Source: CAJPQU01 sp052170475
GTDB taxonomy: Bacteria; Bacillota; Negativicutes; Selenomonadales; Selenomonadaceae
Direction of reading: 5' to 3'
DNA: 64,000 nucleotides
Assembly: GCA_052170475.1 (NCBI GenBank)
Contig: JBQNAL010000001.1
Coordinates: 1-64,000, forward strand
The notes beneath the pieces were generated by a model. It saw only the letters and a list, made by a program, of their open reading frames with translations. It was not told where the DNA came from and made no database searches. Below, piece after piece: positions 8,992 to 16,829 of the stretch. Made by a program: the position numbers and the translations under genes. The first letter of the stretch is position 1; every line of letters starts with the position of its first letter.

Positions 8992-9814
8992 GCGGCGGCT
9001 GCCCTTTGGCGGCTTAGAGTATGCGGCGCTTTTGGTGCTTCTCCTCTTTCTCTTCGTGGGGCTGTTGGCGCCGTGGATCATGCCCTATGCGCCGGATCAG
9101 ATCAATATGGGAGAGGTTTTGAAAGCGCCGGGGGCGGCGTATCTCTTGGGTACCGATCCTTTGGGACGGGACATCTTGAGCCGGTTGATCATGGGGGCGC
9201 GTATTTCCATCGGCTTTGCCCTGATCACCGCCTTCTGCACCATGGGGGTCGGCCTCGCCGTGGGGATTTTGAGCGGCTGGTGCGGTGGCAAGGTGGATGC
9301 TGCGATTCAGACGGTGGTGAACATCTTTCAAGGCGTGCCGAGTTTCAGTCTGATGATCGCCTTGGCGGGGATTTTAGAGCCGGGCTTTTCCAGTATGCTC
9401 ATCGCGATCGTGGCGACCTCATGGACGGGATTTTCTCGGGTGGTGCGCGGCGAGGTCTTGCGCTTAAAGAACAGTTCGTTTGTCGAAGGGTTGCGGGCGC
9501 TGGGCGCGGAGCCGAGTTTCATCATTCGTCACTATGTCCTGCGGAGTTTGGCGCCGGTGATCAGCGTTCTCTTTACCATTCGCGTGGGCAGTGTCTTGCT
9601 GTCGGCAGCGGGGCTAAGCTACATCGGTATCGGCCTTCAGCCGCCGATGGCGGATTGGGGGCTCATGGTGAACGAAGGACAGACCTATTGCCGAACGTAT
9701 CCCATGCTCCTCTACGCACCGGGCGCCTGCATCTTCTTTTTGTGCCTCTCGGTTAATCTGTTGGGCGAAAGCCTCAAGCGGCGCTTTATGAAGCCGGATT
9801 GGCTGGGGAAATGA
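8984..9814 (+). CDS. ABC importer permease (NikC/DppC-like)
   Basis: Second permease subunit, 276 aa, six predicted membrane segments; begins with the short cytoplasmic tail and YAALLVLLLFLFVGLLAPW segment usual in DppC/NikC. The LGTDPLGRDILSRL motif near residue 55 is diagnostic, and an EAA loop (RALGAEPSFIIRHYVLR) lies near 165-185. The ATG overlaps the end of the first permease by 8 bp. Confidence 0.88.
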   Translation: MDKRRLPFGGLEYAALLVLLLFLFVGLLAPWIMPYAPDQINMGEVLKAPGAAYLLGTDPLGRDILSRLIMGARISIGFALITAFCTMGVGLAVGILSGWCGGKVDAAIQTVVNIFQGVPSFSLMIALAGILEPGFSSMLIAIVATSWTGFSRVVRGEVLRLKNSSFVEGLRALGAEPSFIIRHYVLRSLAPVISVLFTIRVGSVLLSAAGLSYIGIGLQPPMADWGLMVNEGQTYCRTYPMLLYAPGACIFFLCLSVNLLGESLKRRFMKPDWLGK

Positions 9815-9825
9815 GGGGGGAGAAC

Positions 9826-10632
9826 ATGGCCGGAGGGGACATTGAACTGCAAGGGGTGACGGTCAACTTTCCCTATGAGCAGGGGGTTGTTCTCACCGAT
9901 ATTTCCTGCCGTTTTCCTGCCGGAGAGGTGTCGGCGATCCTCGGTGAATCCGGCAGTGGGAAGTCCGTCTTGGGAAAAGCGGTATTGCGCCTTTTGGATC
10001 GGGCGGAGATTCAGGGCAGCATCCGCTTGGGCGATGTCGAACTGACGGCGCTTTCCGAAGGGGCGCTGCGCACGATCCGGGGGAGGAAAATTTTCTTTTT
10101 GCCGCAGGAACCCTCCGTGGCGCTCAATCCCGCGCTTTCCATCGGCGAGCAGATCACCGAGGCGCTGGAATACCATCACGGATTAACGGAGCGGGAAGCG
10201 TGCCGGCGCGGGGAAGACGAGCTGACCGCCTATGGATTTGAAAACAGCCGCGATATTTTGCGAAGCTACGCCTTTCAGCTTTCCGGCGGTATGCAGCAGC
10301 GCGTCCTCTGCGCGATGGCGTCCATCCTGCGCCCGGACTGGATCTTGGCCGATGAGCCGACGAAAGGGCTCGATCCCTTGCTGCGCCGTCAGATGATCGA
10401 CCTCTTGCGGAAACTCCACCGAGATACGGGGGGCGGCCTCATCTTCATCACGCACGATCTGCGCTTGGTACAGGAAGCCGCTACAACTTGCGTCGTCCTG
10501 CGGGAGGGAAGGCTGGTGGAGAGCGGGCGGGTGGAAGAGGTATGGGAACACCCAAGGACGGAGTACGCGCAGCGGTTGGTACAGGCGGCAAAATTTCCCG
10601 ATGGGGACGAGGGGAGGAAAGCCTGTGATTGA
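9826..10632 (+). CDS. ABC importer ATPase 1 (NikD/DppD-like)
   Basis: Cytoplasmic ATPase of the importer, 268 aa from the ATG at 9826. It contains Walker A GESGSGKS, signature LSGGMQQR, Walker B ILADEPTKGLD and the switch His in IFITHD. A longer frame opens at a TTG at 9799, but GGGGGGAG just before 9826 and the usual N-terminus (a short lead into IELQGVTVNF) favour the later start. It lacks the long C-terminal oligopeptide-transporter extension and its Cys residues, like NikD/NikE. Confidence 0.88.
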   Translation: MAGGDIELQGVTVNFPYEQGVVLTDISCRFPAGEVSAILGESGSGKSVLGKAVLRLLDRAEIQGSIRLGDVELTALSEGALRTIRGRKIFFLPQEPSVALNPALSIGEQITEALEYHHGLTEREACRRGEDELTAYGFENSRDILRSYAFQLSGGMQQRVLCAMASILRPDWILADEPTKGLDPLLRRQMIDLLRKLHRDTGGGLIFITHDLRLVQEAATTCVVLREGRLVESGRVEEVWEHPRTEYAQRLVQAAKFPDGDEGRKACD

Positions 10633-11392
10633 ATGTCATCACGTCACACAGGAATACAGCCGGGGTTTTTGGCAAAAAAAGCACCACCGGGTTCTTTCTG
10701 ACCTCTCCTTTTCCCTGCGGCGAGGGGAGACGTATGCTCTCTGTGGGATGAGCGGCGCGGGGAAGTCCACCGTGGGGCGCGTTCTTTTGGGACTTCTTCC
10801 CGTGACGTCGGGCGATGTTCTCTACGACGGGCGATCGCTCCGGGAGATGCTGGGTTCTCCGGCAGAGAGGAAGGCGTTTCGCTGTGAAAACCAGATGTTG
10901 TTTCAAAACCCCCAAGCGGCGCTCTATGGAGATTTTCCCGTTCGCCGCCTCTTGGAGGAACCTTATCGCATCCATGCGGCGCGGTTGGGGGCGGTGGATT
11001 TGGATCACATCTTAGCTTCCTTGCGCCGGGTGCGTCTCGATGAAGAAATTTTAGATCGGTATCCGGCGCAGCTTTCCGGCGGTCAGCTTCAGCGCCTCTT
11101 TTTGGCGCGGATACTCCTCCTGCAGCCTTCTTTTTTGGTGTTGGATGAACCCACCGCGATGCTCGATCCGACGGCGCAGGAGGACGTCATGCGTCTTTTG
11201 AAAGAATTGCAGCAGACGGAAGGATTGACCTACCTCTTCATCTCCCATCATCTCGGCTTAGTGCGCTATTTAGCGGATACCGTGGGGGTTTTGAAGGATG
11301 GGGGGATCATCGAAGAGGGATCCGCCAAGGACATTCTCACGCACCCTAAAACGCCTTTCGTACAGGATTTCGTGCGCCAGTTTAGCGCGTGA
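10625..11392 (+). CDS. ABC importer ATPase 2 (NikE/DppF-like)
   Basis: Second ATPase subunit, 255 aa. Walker A GMSGAGKS, signature LSGGQLQR and Walker B LVLDEPTAMLD are present. I chose the GTG at 10625, preceded by GGGGAGGAAAG; it overlaps the first ATPase by 8 bp. The N-terminal stretch SRGFWQKKHHRVL, between the first beta strand and Walker A, resembles the linker found in NikE/DppF proteins. Last gene of the uptake locus; a strong bidirectional terminator follows at 11410. Confidence 0.88.
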   Translation: MIECHHVTQEYSRGFWQKKHHRVLSDLSFSLRRGETYALCGMSGAGKSTVGRVLLGLLPVTSGDVLYDGRSLREMLGSPAERKAFRCENQMLFQNPQAALYGDFPVRRLLEEPYRIHAARLGAVDLDHILASLRRVRLDEEILDRYPAQLSGGQLQRLFLARILLLQPSFLVLDEPTAMLDPTAQEDVMRLLKELQQTEGLTYLFISHHLGLVRYLADTVGVLKDGGIIEEGSAKDILTHPKTPFVQDFVRQFSA

Positions 11393-11409
11393 AGATAAGC
11401 GCGAAAGAG

Positions 11410-11446
11410 AAATCCCCCGCTGCCAAATGGCAACGGGGGATTTTCT
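11410..11446. terminator. Bidirectional terminator between ABC and thioredoxin genes
   Basis: A near-perfect hairpin (AAATCCCCCG-TGCCA / TGGCA-CGGGGGATTT) with A-rich and T-rich flanks separates the converging ABC and glutaredoxin units. Confidence 0.85.
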
Positions 11447-11478
11447 GCGGTCTTGCCGCAGCTTGTGCGAGGATGCGT

Positions 11479-11712
11479 CTATTTGAGTCCTAAGAGCGCA
11501 TCTAATTTTTCCTTATCGAAGCTCACCACGAAGTCTTTGTCGTTCACGGTGGTGACGGGTACGATGTCGGCGCCGGAGAGGGCGACGGCGGCGTCGAAAT
11601 ATTCCTTGTTGTGTTCGACGTTTCGCTCTTCAAATTCTACGCCTCGGGATTTCAGATACTTTTTCACCTTATCGCACCACGGGCAGTTTGTGATAGAGTA
11701 GACTTTTACCAT
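11479..11712 (-). CDS. Glutaredoxin/NrdH-like thiol-disulfide protein
   Basis: A 77-aa thioredoxin-fold protein with the redox motif CPWC at residues 10-13 and the cis-Pro segment IVPVTTV near 50, typical of small glutaredoxin-like proteins (NrdH class). It lies 45 bp downstream of thioredoxin reductase on the same strand, after an AAAGGAGGAC ribosome site, so it is likely reduced by that enzyme. Partners (ribonucleotide reductase or others) are not in the window. Confidence 0.88.
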   Translation of the reverse strand: MVKVYSITNCPWCDKVKKYLKSRGVEFEERNVEHNKEYFDAAVALSGADIVPVTTVNDKDFVVSFDKEKLDALLGLK

Positions 11713-11757
11713 ACGGTTGTCCTCCTTTGATGATTGGTTCTAATGATTCGGTGGCGT

Positions 11758-12690
11758 TCAGCCACGCTTGGCGGCTAAATACTTATCGGCTAAGAGCGCC
11801 GCCGTCGTGCCGTCGGCGGCAGCGGTGGTGAGCTGGCGAATTTCCTTTTCCCGAACGTCTCCGGCAGCGAATACCCCAGGCAGGTTCGTGCGGCAGTCCT
11901 CGCCCGCGGCGATGCGTCCGCTCGGCGTCAACGTGACCTGCCCGGCAAAGAGATCCGTGTTCGGAATGACGCCGATGTTGACGAAAATACCGTCTACGGG
12001 CAGCTCCGTCGTCTTATCCTGCGCTTTATCGTAGAGGGTGATCGAGGTCAGGCGGCCATCGCCATGGAGGGCGCGGATTTCCGTCTGCAATAAGATTTCC
12101 GCTTTTGGATTTTGCCGCAATTTCTCCTGCGATACCGAATCGGCACGCAGTTCGGAACGATGGATGAGGTAGACGCGGCGCCCATACTTGGATAAAAAGT
12201 TGGCGGCGTCCACGGCGGCGTTACCGCCGCCCATGACGGCGATGATTTTGTCCTGGTAGGTGTGACCGTCGCAGAGTTCACAGTAATGAACGCCCCGCCC
12301 GGCATAGCGCCCTTCCTCGGGGAGGGGAAGTTTGCGCCGGTTCATGCCGGTGGCGAGAATCACTGCGTTGGCTTCGTAGAGACAACCTTCCGTCTCCACG
12401 ATTTTCGGATCTGTCGTCAAATCCACCCGGACGATGGCGTCAAATTCATCAACCACCGCGCCGAAATGTTCGGCCTGCTTTTGGAGGGTGGCGATGAGAT
12501 CGCCGCCTTGGATCACTTCGTAGCCGGGGTAGTTTTCGATGCCGGTGGCGTTTGCGATCTGTCCTCCGACGATGGCGTTTTCCAGAACCAGCGTGCTCAG
12601 GTTCATCCGCCCGGTGTAAAGTGCCGCCGTCAGCCCGGCCATGCCCGCGCCGATGATGATCACATCACGTTTTTGCGTATCTTTTGCCAT
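11758..12690 (-). CDS. trxB: Thioredoxin reductase
   Basis: FAD- and NADPH-dependent thioredoxin-disulfide reductase, 310 aa. The FAD-binding GAGMAG motif is at 14-19, the redox pair CELC at 137-140, the NADPH motif GGGNAA near 154 and the C-terminal GVFAAGD FAD motif near 272. Length and domain order are normal. The ATG follows AAAGGAGGAACC. It is the first gene of a two-gene unit with the small glutaredoxin-like protein, with a fair promoter at 12730-12758. Confidence 0.95.
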   Translation of the reverse strand: MAKDTQKRDVIIIGAGMAGLTAALYTGRMNLSTLVLENAIVGGQIANATGIENYPGYEVIQGGDLIATLQKQAEHFGAVVDEFDAIVRVDLTTDPKIVETEGCLYEANAVILATGMNRRKLPLPEEGRYAGRGVHYCELCDGHTYQDKIIAVMGGGNAAVDAANFLSKYGRRVYLIHRSELRADSVSQEKLRQNPKAEILLQTEIRALHGDGRLTSITLYDKAQDKTTELPVDGIFVNIGVIPNTDLFAGQVTLTPSGRIAAGEDCRTNLPGVFAAGDVREKEIRQLTTAAADGTTAALLADKYLAAKRG

Positions 12691-12729
12691 AGGGTTCCTC
12701 CTTTGCTGCTTGACTTACTCTCCCCTTAT

Positions 12730-12758
12730 ATTATACAGAGATTTTTCGGTTTGTCGAA
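12730..12758 (-). promoter_or_regulatory. Promoter of trxB
   Basis: On the minus strand, TTCGAC (12758-12753), 17 bp, TATAAT (12735-12730), about 40 bp before the trxB start. Confidence 0.5.
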
Positions 12759-12819
12759 TATTCTTTTATTTTTTGCGCTTTTGGTTCATAGGGCTACAAG
12801 GGCGTTTATCCGTGCTTCC

Positions 12820-13761
12820 TTATGATTCGGTGGGGGAGAGGGAAGGCGCGGCATATTGCTCCCGCCATGCTTGGGGGGTGATATGGTACTTTGCCTTGAA
12901 GGCACGGAAAAAGGAAAGGTAGTCGCTAAAGCCCGCGCGTTGGGCGATTTCGCCGATGGAGAGCGCAGGGGAAGCGGCGAGGTCGGCGCGGGAGAGGAAG
13001 AGACGCTTGCCGACAATGTATTGGCGCACGCTGCAGCCGGTGACCGCTTTGAAGCGGTGCATGAAATGGGAACGGCTGACGTAGGCGTGGGCGGCGAGAT
13101 GGTCAATGGAGAGCGGCTCTGTCAAATGCGCGTTGATGTAGGTCAAGATCGCGTGGATTTTTTCGTCGGTGACGGCGGCGGCGTTGGCCGCCAATTCGCG
13201 GTCAATGAGCGCGCGGTTCAATAGGATCATAAATTCCACGAAAAGCATTTCCGTGTAGAGCGCGTTGGCGAAGCCCGAGGCACCGGCCGTGCGCTCCAAT
13301 TTTTCCATGTGGAAGAGGAGATCATGGGTTTTTCCAGCGGATAGATGCATGACGTGAGAGGGACGGCGTTCTTTGGCAAAACAGGCGGCAAGGTCGTCTT
13401 CCCCGTGGCGATAGCGCGCTAAAAGCTCCGGGGTGACGTAGATGACGATGCGCTCGTAAGGCGTGCCGAGGACGGGCGCGGGGCGGTGGATTTCACCAGC
13501 GCGGACGAAGACGATGTCATAGGGGGAAAGCCGCCATGTTTTTCCTTCGATGGTGTAGTCAGACTGCCCGCTCAAAAAGAGGAGAATCTTGTGAAAGTCA
13601 TGGTAGTGAAAGGGGATGGGGGTCGGCACCGGCTCTTTGAGGCGGAAAATGCGGAAGGTTTCCGTCAGGTAGCCTCGCTTGGCGGCATCGACGGCAGCTT
13701 CGGCGCCGTCTCTCCCTTCTGTGGTTGGCGTCGGGTGAAACGTCTTCGGGGGGATTGTCAT
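12820..13761 (-). CDS. AraC-family transcriptional regulator
   Basis: A 313-aa regulator. An N-terminal cupin-like ligand-binding half (HYHDFHKILLFLSG, then LSPYDIVFVRAGEIHRP) is joined to a C-terminal double helix-turn-helix domain with the AraC signature (IAQRAGFSDYLSFFRAFKAKYHITPQAWR). The His-rich cupin suggests a small-molecule sensor. It stands alone, divergent from the small gene at 13881, with a pair of direct repeats in the shared intergenic region that could be its operator. Targets are unknown; the 13881 gene and its own gene are the nearest candidates. Confidence 0.9.
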   Translation of the reverse strand: MTIPPKTFHPTPTTEGRDGAEAAVDAAKRGYLTETFRIFRLKEPVPTPIPFHYHDFHKILLFLSGQSDYTIEGKTWRLSPYDIVFVRAGEIHRPAPVLGTPYERIVIYVTPELLARYRHGEDDLAACFAKERRPSHVMHLSAGKTHDLLFHMEKLERTAGASGFANALYTEMLFVEFMILLNRALIDRELAANAAAVTDEKIHAILTYINAHLTEPLSIDHLAAHAYVSRSHFMHRFKAVTGCSVRQYIVGKRLFLSRADLAASPALSIGEIAQRAGFSDYLSFFRAFKAKYHITPQAWREQYAAPSLSPTES

Positions 13762-13785
13762 GAAAGCACCTCCGTGTTCATTATA

Positions 13786-13816
13786 GCATTTTTTGATAGG
13801 TCAAAGGCATTTTTTG
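13786..13816. promoter_or_regulatory. Direct repeat, candidate AraC operator
   Basis: GCATTTTTTG occurs twice (13786-13795 and 13807-13816), 21 bp apart start to start, i.e. two helical turns, as AraC-type proteins require. It lies between the regulator and the divergent gene; a TATACT -10-like element for the rightward gene is at 13844. Confidence 0.35.
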
Positions 13817-13880
13817 GTATTTTTTTTGCTTTGTGCCGCTTGGTATACTATGACTACGATAACGAGCGGAGGCGGTTACG

Positions 13881-14255
13881 ATGTACCGATTAGATAAATT
13901 CATTCTCGACGGCGTGCGGTATCTTGTTTGGTCAAGCGCGGCGGACAAGCTGCCGGAGCCCCTAGGGGTGGCGTGTCTCCTCAGCGACAGGGAGGGCGTT
14001 GGTGCAGATCGCTTGGTGGTGCCGGCGGCGGGACATCCGTGGGGGATTTGCTGTTTTGGCGCGGATGGCGACGCATGTGCGGTGGAGGCGTCGGATCGCC
14101 GTGTGGCTGCGCTCGTCGGCGCGCAGGAGGCGAAGGGGCGCGGTGTCGCTATGACCGAGGCGGGCGCGTCTTTGGAGTACAGCGAAGTGCGCCTGACGGA
14201 GGCGTTCTTTCGTCGGTTGATGAAAAGCGGCTGCACGGTGACCGTCGCCGGTTGA
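13881..14255 (+). CDS. Unknown protein with weak similarity to the N-lobe of DapF
   Basis: A 124-aa protein that I do not recognise as a known family. Residues about 30-80 align by eye with the N-terminal lobe of diaminopimelate epimerase: SDREGVGADRL matches the CDRHYGIGADGL segment and FGADGDACAVEASDRR falls where FNGDGSEAEMCGNGIRC stands in the dapF of this window. The catalytic Cys is absent and there is no second lobe, so it cannot be an epimerase. The genuine dapF is at 35800. It may be a degenerate or repurposed half-domain. It is divergent from the AraC gene and ends just before a terminator. Confidence 0.6.
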   Translation: MYRLDKFILDGVRYLVWSSAADKLPEPLGVACLLSDREGVGADRLVVPAAGHPWGICCFGADGDACAVEASDRRVAALVGAQEAKGRGVAMTEAGASLEYSEVRLTEAFFRRLMKSGCTVTVAG

Positions 14256-14264
14256 TCGGAAAGC

Positions 14265-14303
14265 AAAAAGTACCGCACGCGGGTAAGCGTGCGGTACTTT
14301 TTT
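14265..14303. terminator. Bidirectional terminator
   Basis: AAAAAGTACCGCACGC and GCGTGCGGTACTTTTT are perfect arms around a 6-nt loop, between the converging 13881 gene and trpS. Confidence 0.9.
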
Positions 14304-14330
14304 GCGTCGAAGGGTTTCGGAAGCGTTCTC

Positions 14331-15377
14331 TTATCGGAAATAGTCGATCTGCATGGCGCGTTTCACTTCTGACAGGGTTTTCGCGGCGGCTTCTCGCGCC
14401 TCTTCCGTCCCTTTTTTCAGCATGTCGTAGAGCGCGGGGATGTCTTTTGCGTAAGATTCGCGTCGGGCGCGGATGGGGGCGAGTTCTTCCTGCAAGATGT
14501 CGTTGAGGAATTTTTTGATCTTGACGTCGCCGAGGCCGCCGCGTTGATACTGTGCCTTGAGTTCGTCGAGATTGGCGTATTCTTTCAGGTAGCGTGGGAA
14601 ATGCTCAGGACGGCAGAAGGCGTCTAAGTAAGTGAAGACGGTATTGCCCTCTACATGTCCGGGGTCGGAGACTTTGATGTGGGTGGGGTCGGTATACATC
14701 GACATGATTTTTTCCCGCACGGCGTCGGCGCTGTCGGAGAGATAGATCGCGTTGCCCAAGGATTTGGACATCTTCGCCTTGCCGTCCGTACCGGGCAGGC
14801 GCAGACAGGCCGCGTTGGTGGAGAGCAAGATTTCCGGCTCCACTAAGACCGGCGCGTAGATGTCGTTGAATTTCCGTACGATTTCCCGAGCCTGTTCCAG
14901 CATGGGCTTTTGATCTTCCCCGACGGGGACGGTGGTGGCCTTAAACGCCGTGATGTCGGCGGTCTGGCTGACGGGGTAACAGACGAAGCCCACCGGCACG
15001 CCTTCGCCGAAATTTTTTTGCTGGATTTCTGCCTTGACGGTAGGATTTCGCTCCACGCGCGCCAAGGAGACTAAATTCATATAGTACATCATGAGTTCGG
15101 GCAGTTCCGGGATTTGAGATTGGATGAAGATCGTGGATCGCGTAGGATCGATGCCCACTGCCAAATAATCGAGCGCCACTTCCGTGACCGATGCGCGCAC
15201 CTTGGCCGGGTCGGCGAAATGATCCGTCAAGGCTTGGGCATCGGCGATCATGATAAAGATGTTTTGAAATTCGCCGGATTCCTGCAATGCCACCCGCTGG
15301 CGCAGGGAGCCGACGTAATGGCCAATGTGGAGACGCCCGCTGGGCCGGTCGCCGGTCAGAATGATTTTTTCGTTCAA
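14331..15377 (-). CDS. trpS: Tryptophanyl-tRNA synthetase
   Basis: Charges tRNA-Trp. HIGH motif at residues 17-20 (GRLHIGHYVGSL) and KMSKS in GKAKMSKSLGN near 200; 348 aa is the usual length of class Ic TrpRS. The frame is open far upstream, but AGGAGG (15390-15385) 7 bp before a TTG at 15377 and the conserved start (NEKIILTGDRPSG) fix the start there. A good promoter (15411-15439) lies just upstream; no T-box is seen. Confidence 0.93.
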   Translation of the reverse strand: MNEKIILTGDRPSGRLHIGHYVGSLRQRVALQESGEFQNIFIMIADAQALTDHFADPAKVRASVTEVALDYLAVGIDPTRSTIFIQSQIPELPELMMYYMNLVSLARVERNPTVKAEIQQKNFGEGVPVGFVCYPVSQTADITAFKATTVPVGEDQKPMLEQAREIVRKFNDIYAPVLVEPEILLSTNAACLRLPGTDGKAKMSKSLGNAIYLSDSADAVREKIMSMYTDPTHIKVSDPGHVEGNTVFTYLDAFCRPEHFPRYLKEYANLDELKAQYQRGGLGDVKIKKFLNDILQEELAPIRARRESYAKDIPALYDMLKKGTEEAREAAAKTLSEVKRAMQIDYFR

Positions 15378-15410
15378 AACGCTTCCTCCTCGTGTCGTGT
15401 TCTGTCTCTC

Positions 15411-15439
15411 ATTATAATCAGATGGGCAGGGAATATCAA
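15411..15439 (-). promoter_or_regulatory. Promoter of trpS
   Basis: Minus strand TTGATA (15439-15434), 17 bp, TATAAT (15416-15411), about 35 bp before the TTG start. Confidence 0.7.
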
Positions 15440-15500
15440 ACCGCAGCGTATATTTTTCATCGGGGAAGATTTTATCGAAAAAAAGAAGGAATTGCTTTCG

Positions 15501-15529
15501 TTGAAGTGGAATGTTTCTTAGGGTATGAT
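15501..15529 (+). promoter_or_regulatory. Promoter of the 15553 gene
   Basis: TTGAAG (15501-15506), 17 bp, TATGAT (15524-15529), 24 bp before the start codon. Confidence 0.55.
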
Positions 15530-15552
15530 TACCTTGCAAAGGAGATGGGAAC

Positions 15553-15879
15553 ATGACGGTGCAGGAATATACGGACGCCTGCCTGAAATTCGCCGCTGCC
15601 TCTCGCGGGTGGAGCGCGGTGGATGAGAGCCAATTTATCACCACCCATGACGGATCGTGGGAGATGACGGCCGATAACCAAAACGGCGGACTCGACATCG
15701 CTTGGGCTTTTCATCGAGAAGAGGAGGAGATTCGCGCGGAGGCTCCGCAGCGCTTCATGGACTATGTTCGGCAGGAATTGGACTTGGCGGCGGACAGCGG
15801 CCCTGAGATGGGGGAGATCGTCGCCACGGTGCGCGATCTCCTGACGCCCGGCATTTATAGTTTAGCGGAAGTGAAGTAG
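15553..15879 (+). CDS. Unknown small acidic protein
   Basis: A 108-aa acidic soluble protein I do not recognise. The ATG follows AAAGGAGATGGGAAC. It has no signal peptide or membrane segment; the sequence (SWEMTADNQNGGLDIAWAF) suggests a small alpha/beta fold. It is preceded by a good promoter and followed at 49 bp by a membrane protein gene on the same strand. Confidence 0.65.
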   Translation: MTVQEYTDACLKFAAASRGWSAVDESQFITTHDGSWEMTADNQNGGLDIAWAFHREEEEIRAEAPQRFMDYVRQELDLAADSGPEMGEIVATVRDLLTPGIYSLAEVK

Positions 15880-15928
15880 ACGATACCGTGCGCATCGGCA
15901 GGCGAAAGGAAAGCAAGGGGACAGACGA

Positions 15929-16771
15929 TTGAATGAAATAGCAGAGAAATTAGACGGCAGTCGGCGGCGGGTCTTTATCAACGCGCTGTTTTCCACCGTC
16001 ACCGACATTGTGGTGCTGCTTCTCCTCTTTAAGACGGGGACGGAGCAGGGGTGGGCTGCGGCGCTTCCCGTTCTCGTCATCATGGGACTCTTGATGGCGC
16101 TGCACGGGCGGACCGTACTTTTTCAGCTTGGGTATGTGCCGCAGTATTTGAGTGATCGCCTCAATCAGAGGACGGGTATGGACATCATACGGGAGGCGAT
16201 GGAAGAAGGCGGCCTTTCTTATGAGGACGTGGCTGCTGACATTGAAGGGCAGGCAACGGAGTTTAGCTATATCGGCGCGAAGTACATGTATTTCTTTTAT
16301 GTGGATCGCGCCTACATCTTCCCCCGAGAAGATGTGGTCTGGGTGTACTTTACCGGCTGGCGGCTGATGACGCGGCTCTTCCACTGGGAGATTTTTTATC
16401 TTCCCCATATTGGATTGAAAAATGGCACGGTGCATACCATCAGGGGGTATGTGTTCAACCGGGAAGAGTATGAAAAGTTGGCGGCGGCGAAGGAGGCGCT
16501 CCTGCCCCAAGCGGTGTTCGGGTACAGTCAAGCGCTGTCGGATCTCTACCATGGGGCGCGGGACAAATTCTTGGCGCTCGTTTACGCGCCATCCGAGGAT
16601 GTGATTTCTGCCGCAGAGCGCACGCGTCTTTTGGACGAGGTGGCGCCGCCAGAGGCGAGAGCGAAGGGCAGTGCACAGGGAAGGCTGGTTTCCGGCATCG
16701 GCGTTTTGCTCTTTGTGTTGGTTGCGGGTTGGGTGATCTGGAGCCTTCTTGCGGGAGCCTTGAGGCCGTAA
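15929..16771 (+). CDS. Unknown membrane protein with cytoplasmic middle domain
   Basis: A 280-aa protein of unknown function. Two hydrophobic segments near the N-terminus (about 21-36 and 43-60) and one at the C-terminus (about 252-272) flank a soluble domain of about 190 residues containing YMYFFYVDRAYIFPREDVVWVYF, which looks like a YcxB-type or related fold. The TTG start is supported by AAGGGGACAG. It is probably transcribed with the preceding gene. Confidence 0.65.
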   Translation: MNEIAEKLDGSRRRVFINALFSTVTDIVVLLLLFKTGTEQGWAAALPVLVIMGLLMALHGRTVLFQLGYVPQYLSDRLNQRTGMDIIREAMEEGGLSYEDVAADIEGQATEFSYIGAKYMYFFYVDRAYIFPREDVVWVYFTGWRLMTRLFHWEIFYLPHIGLKNGTVHTIRGYVFNREEYEKLAAAKEALLPQAVFGYSQALSDLYHGARDKFLALVYAPSEDVISAAERTRLLDEVAPPEARAKGSAQGRLVSGIGVLLFVLVAGWVIWSLLAGALRP

Positions 16772-16829
16772 GCGTGGGCGATGTGCGGCGGGGGTTTCCG
16801 CCGAAGGTACGTGAGGGAGGTGGTTCGCT

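Noticed and set aside
13881..14255. Calling this gene a functional dapF
   Set aside because: No catalytic Cys and only one lobe; a complete dapF is at 35800.
15411..15439. T-box leader for trpS
   Set aside because: The leader between promoter and start is only about 35 nt, too short for a T-box.
15378..15698. N-terminal extension of trpS
   Set aside because: The extra residues are unlike any TrpRS and overlap the promoter and divergent gene; the RBS and conserved start place the beginning at 15377.
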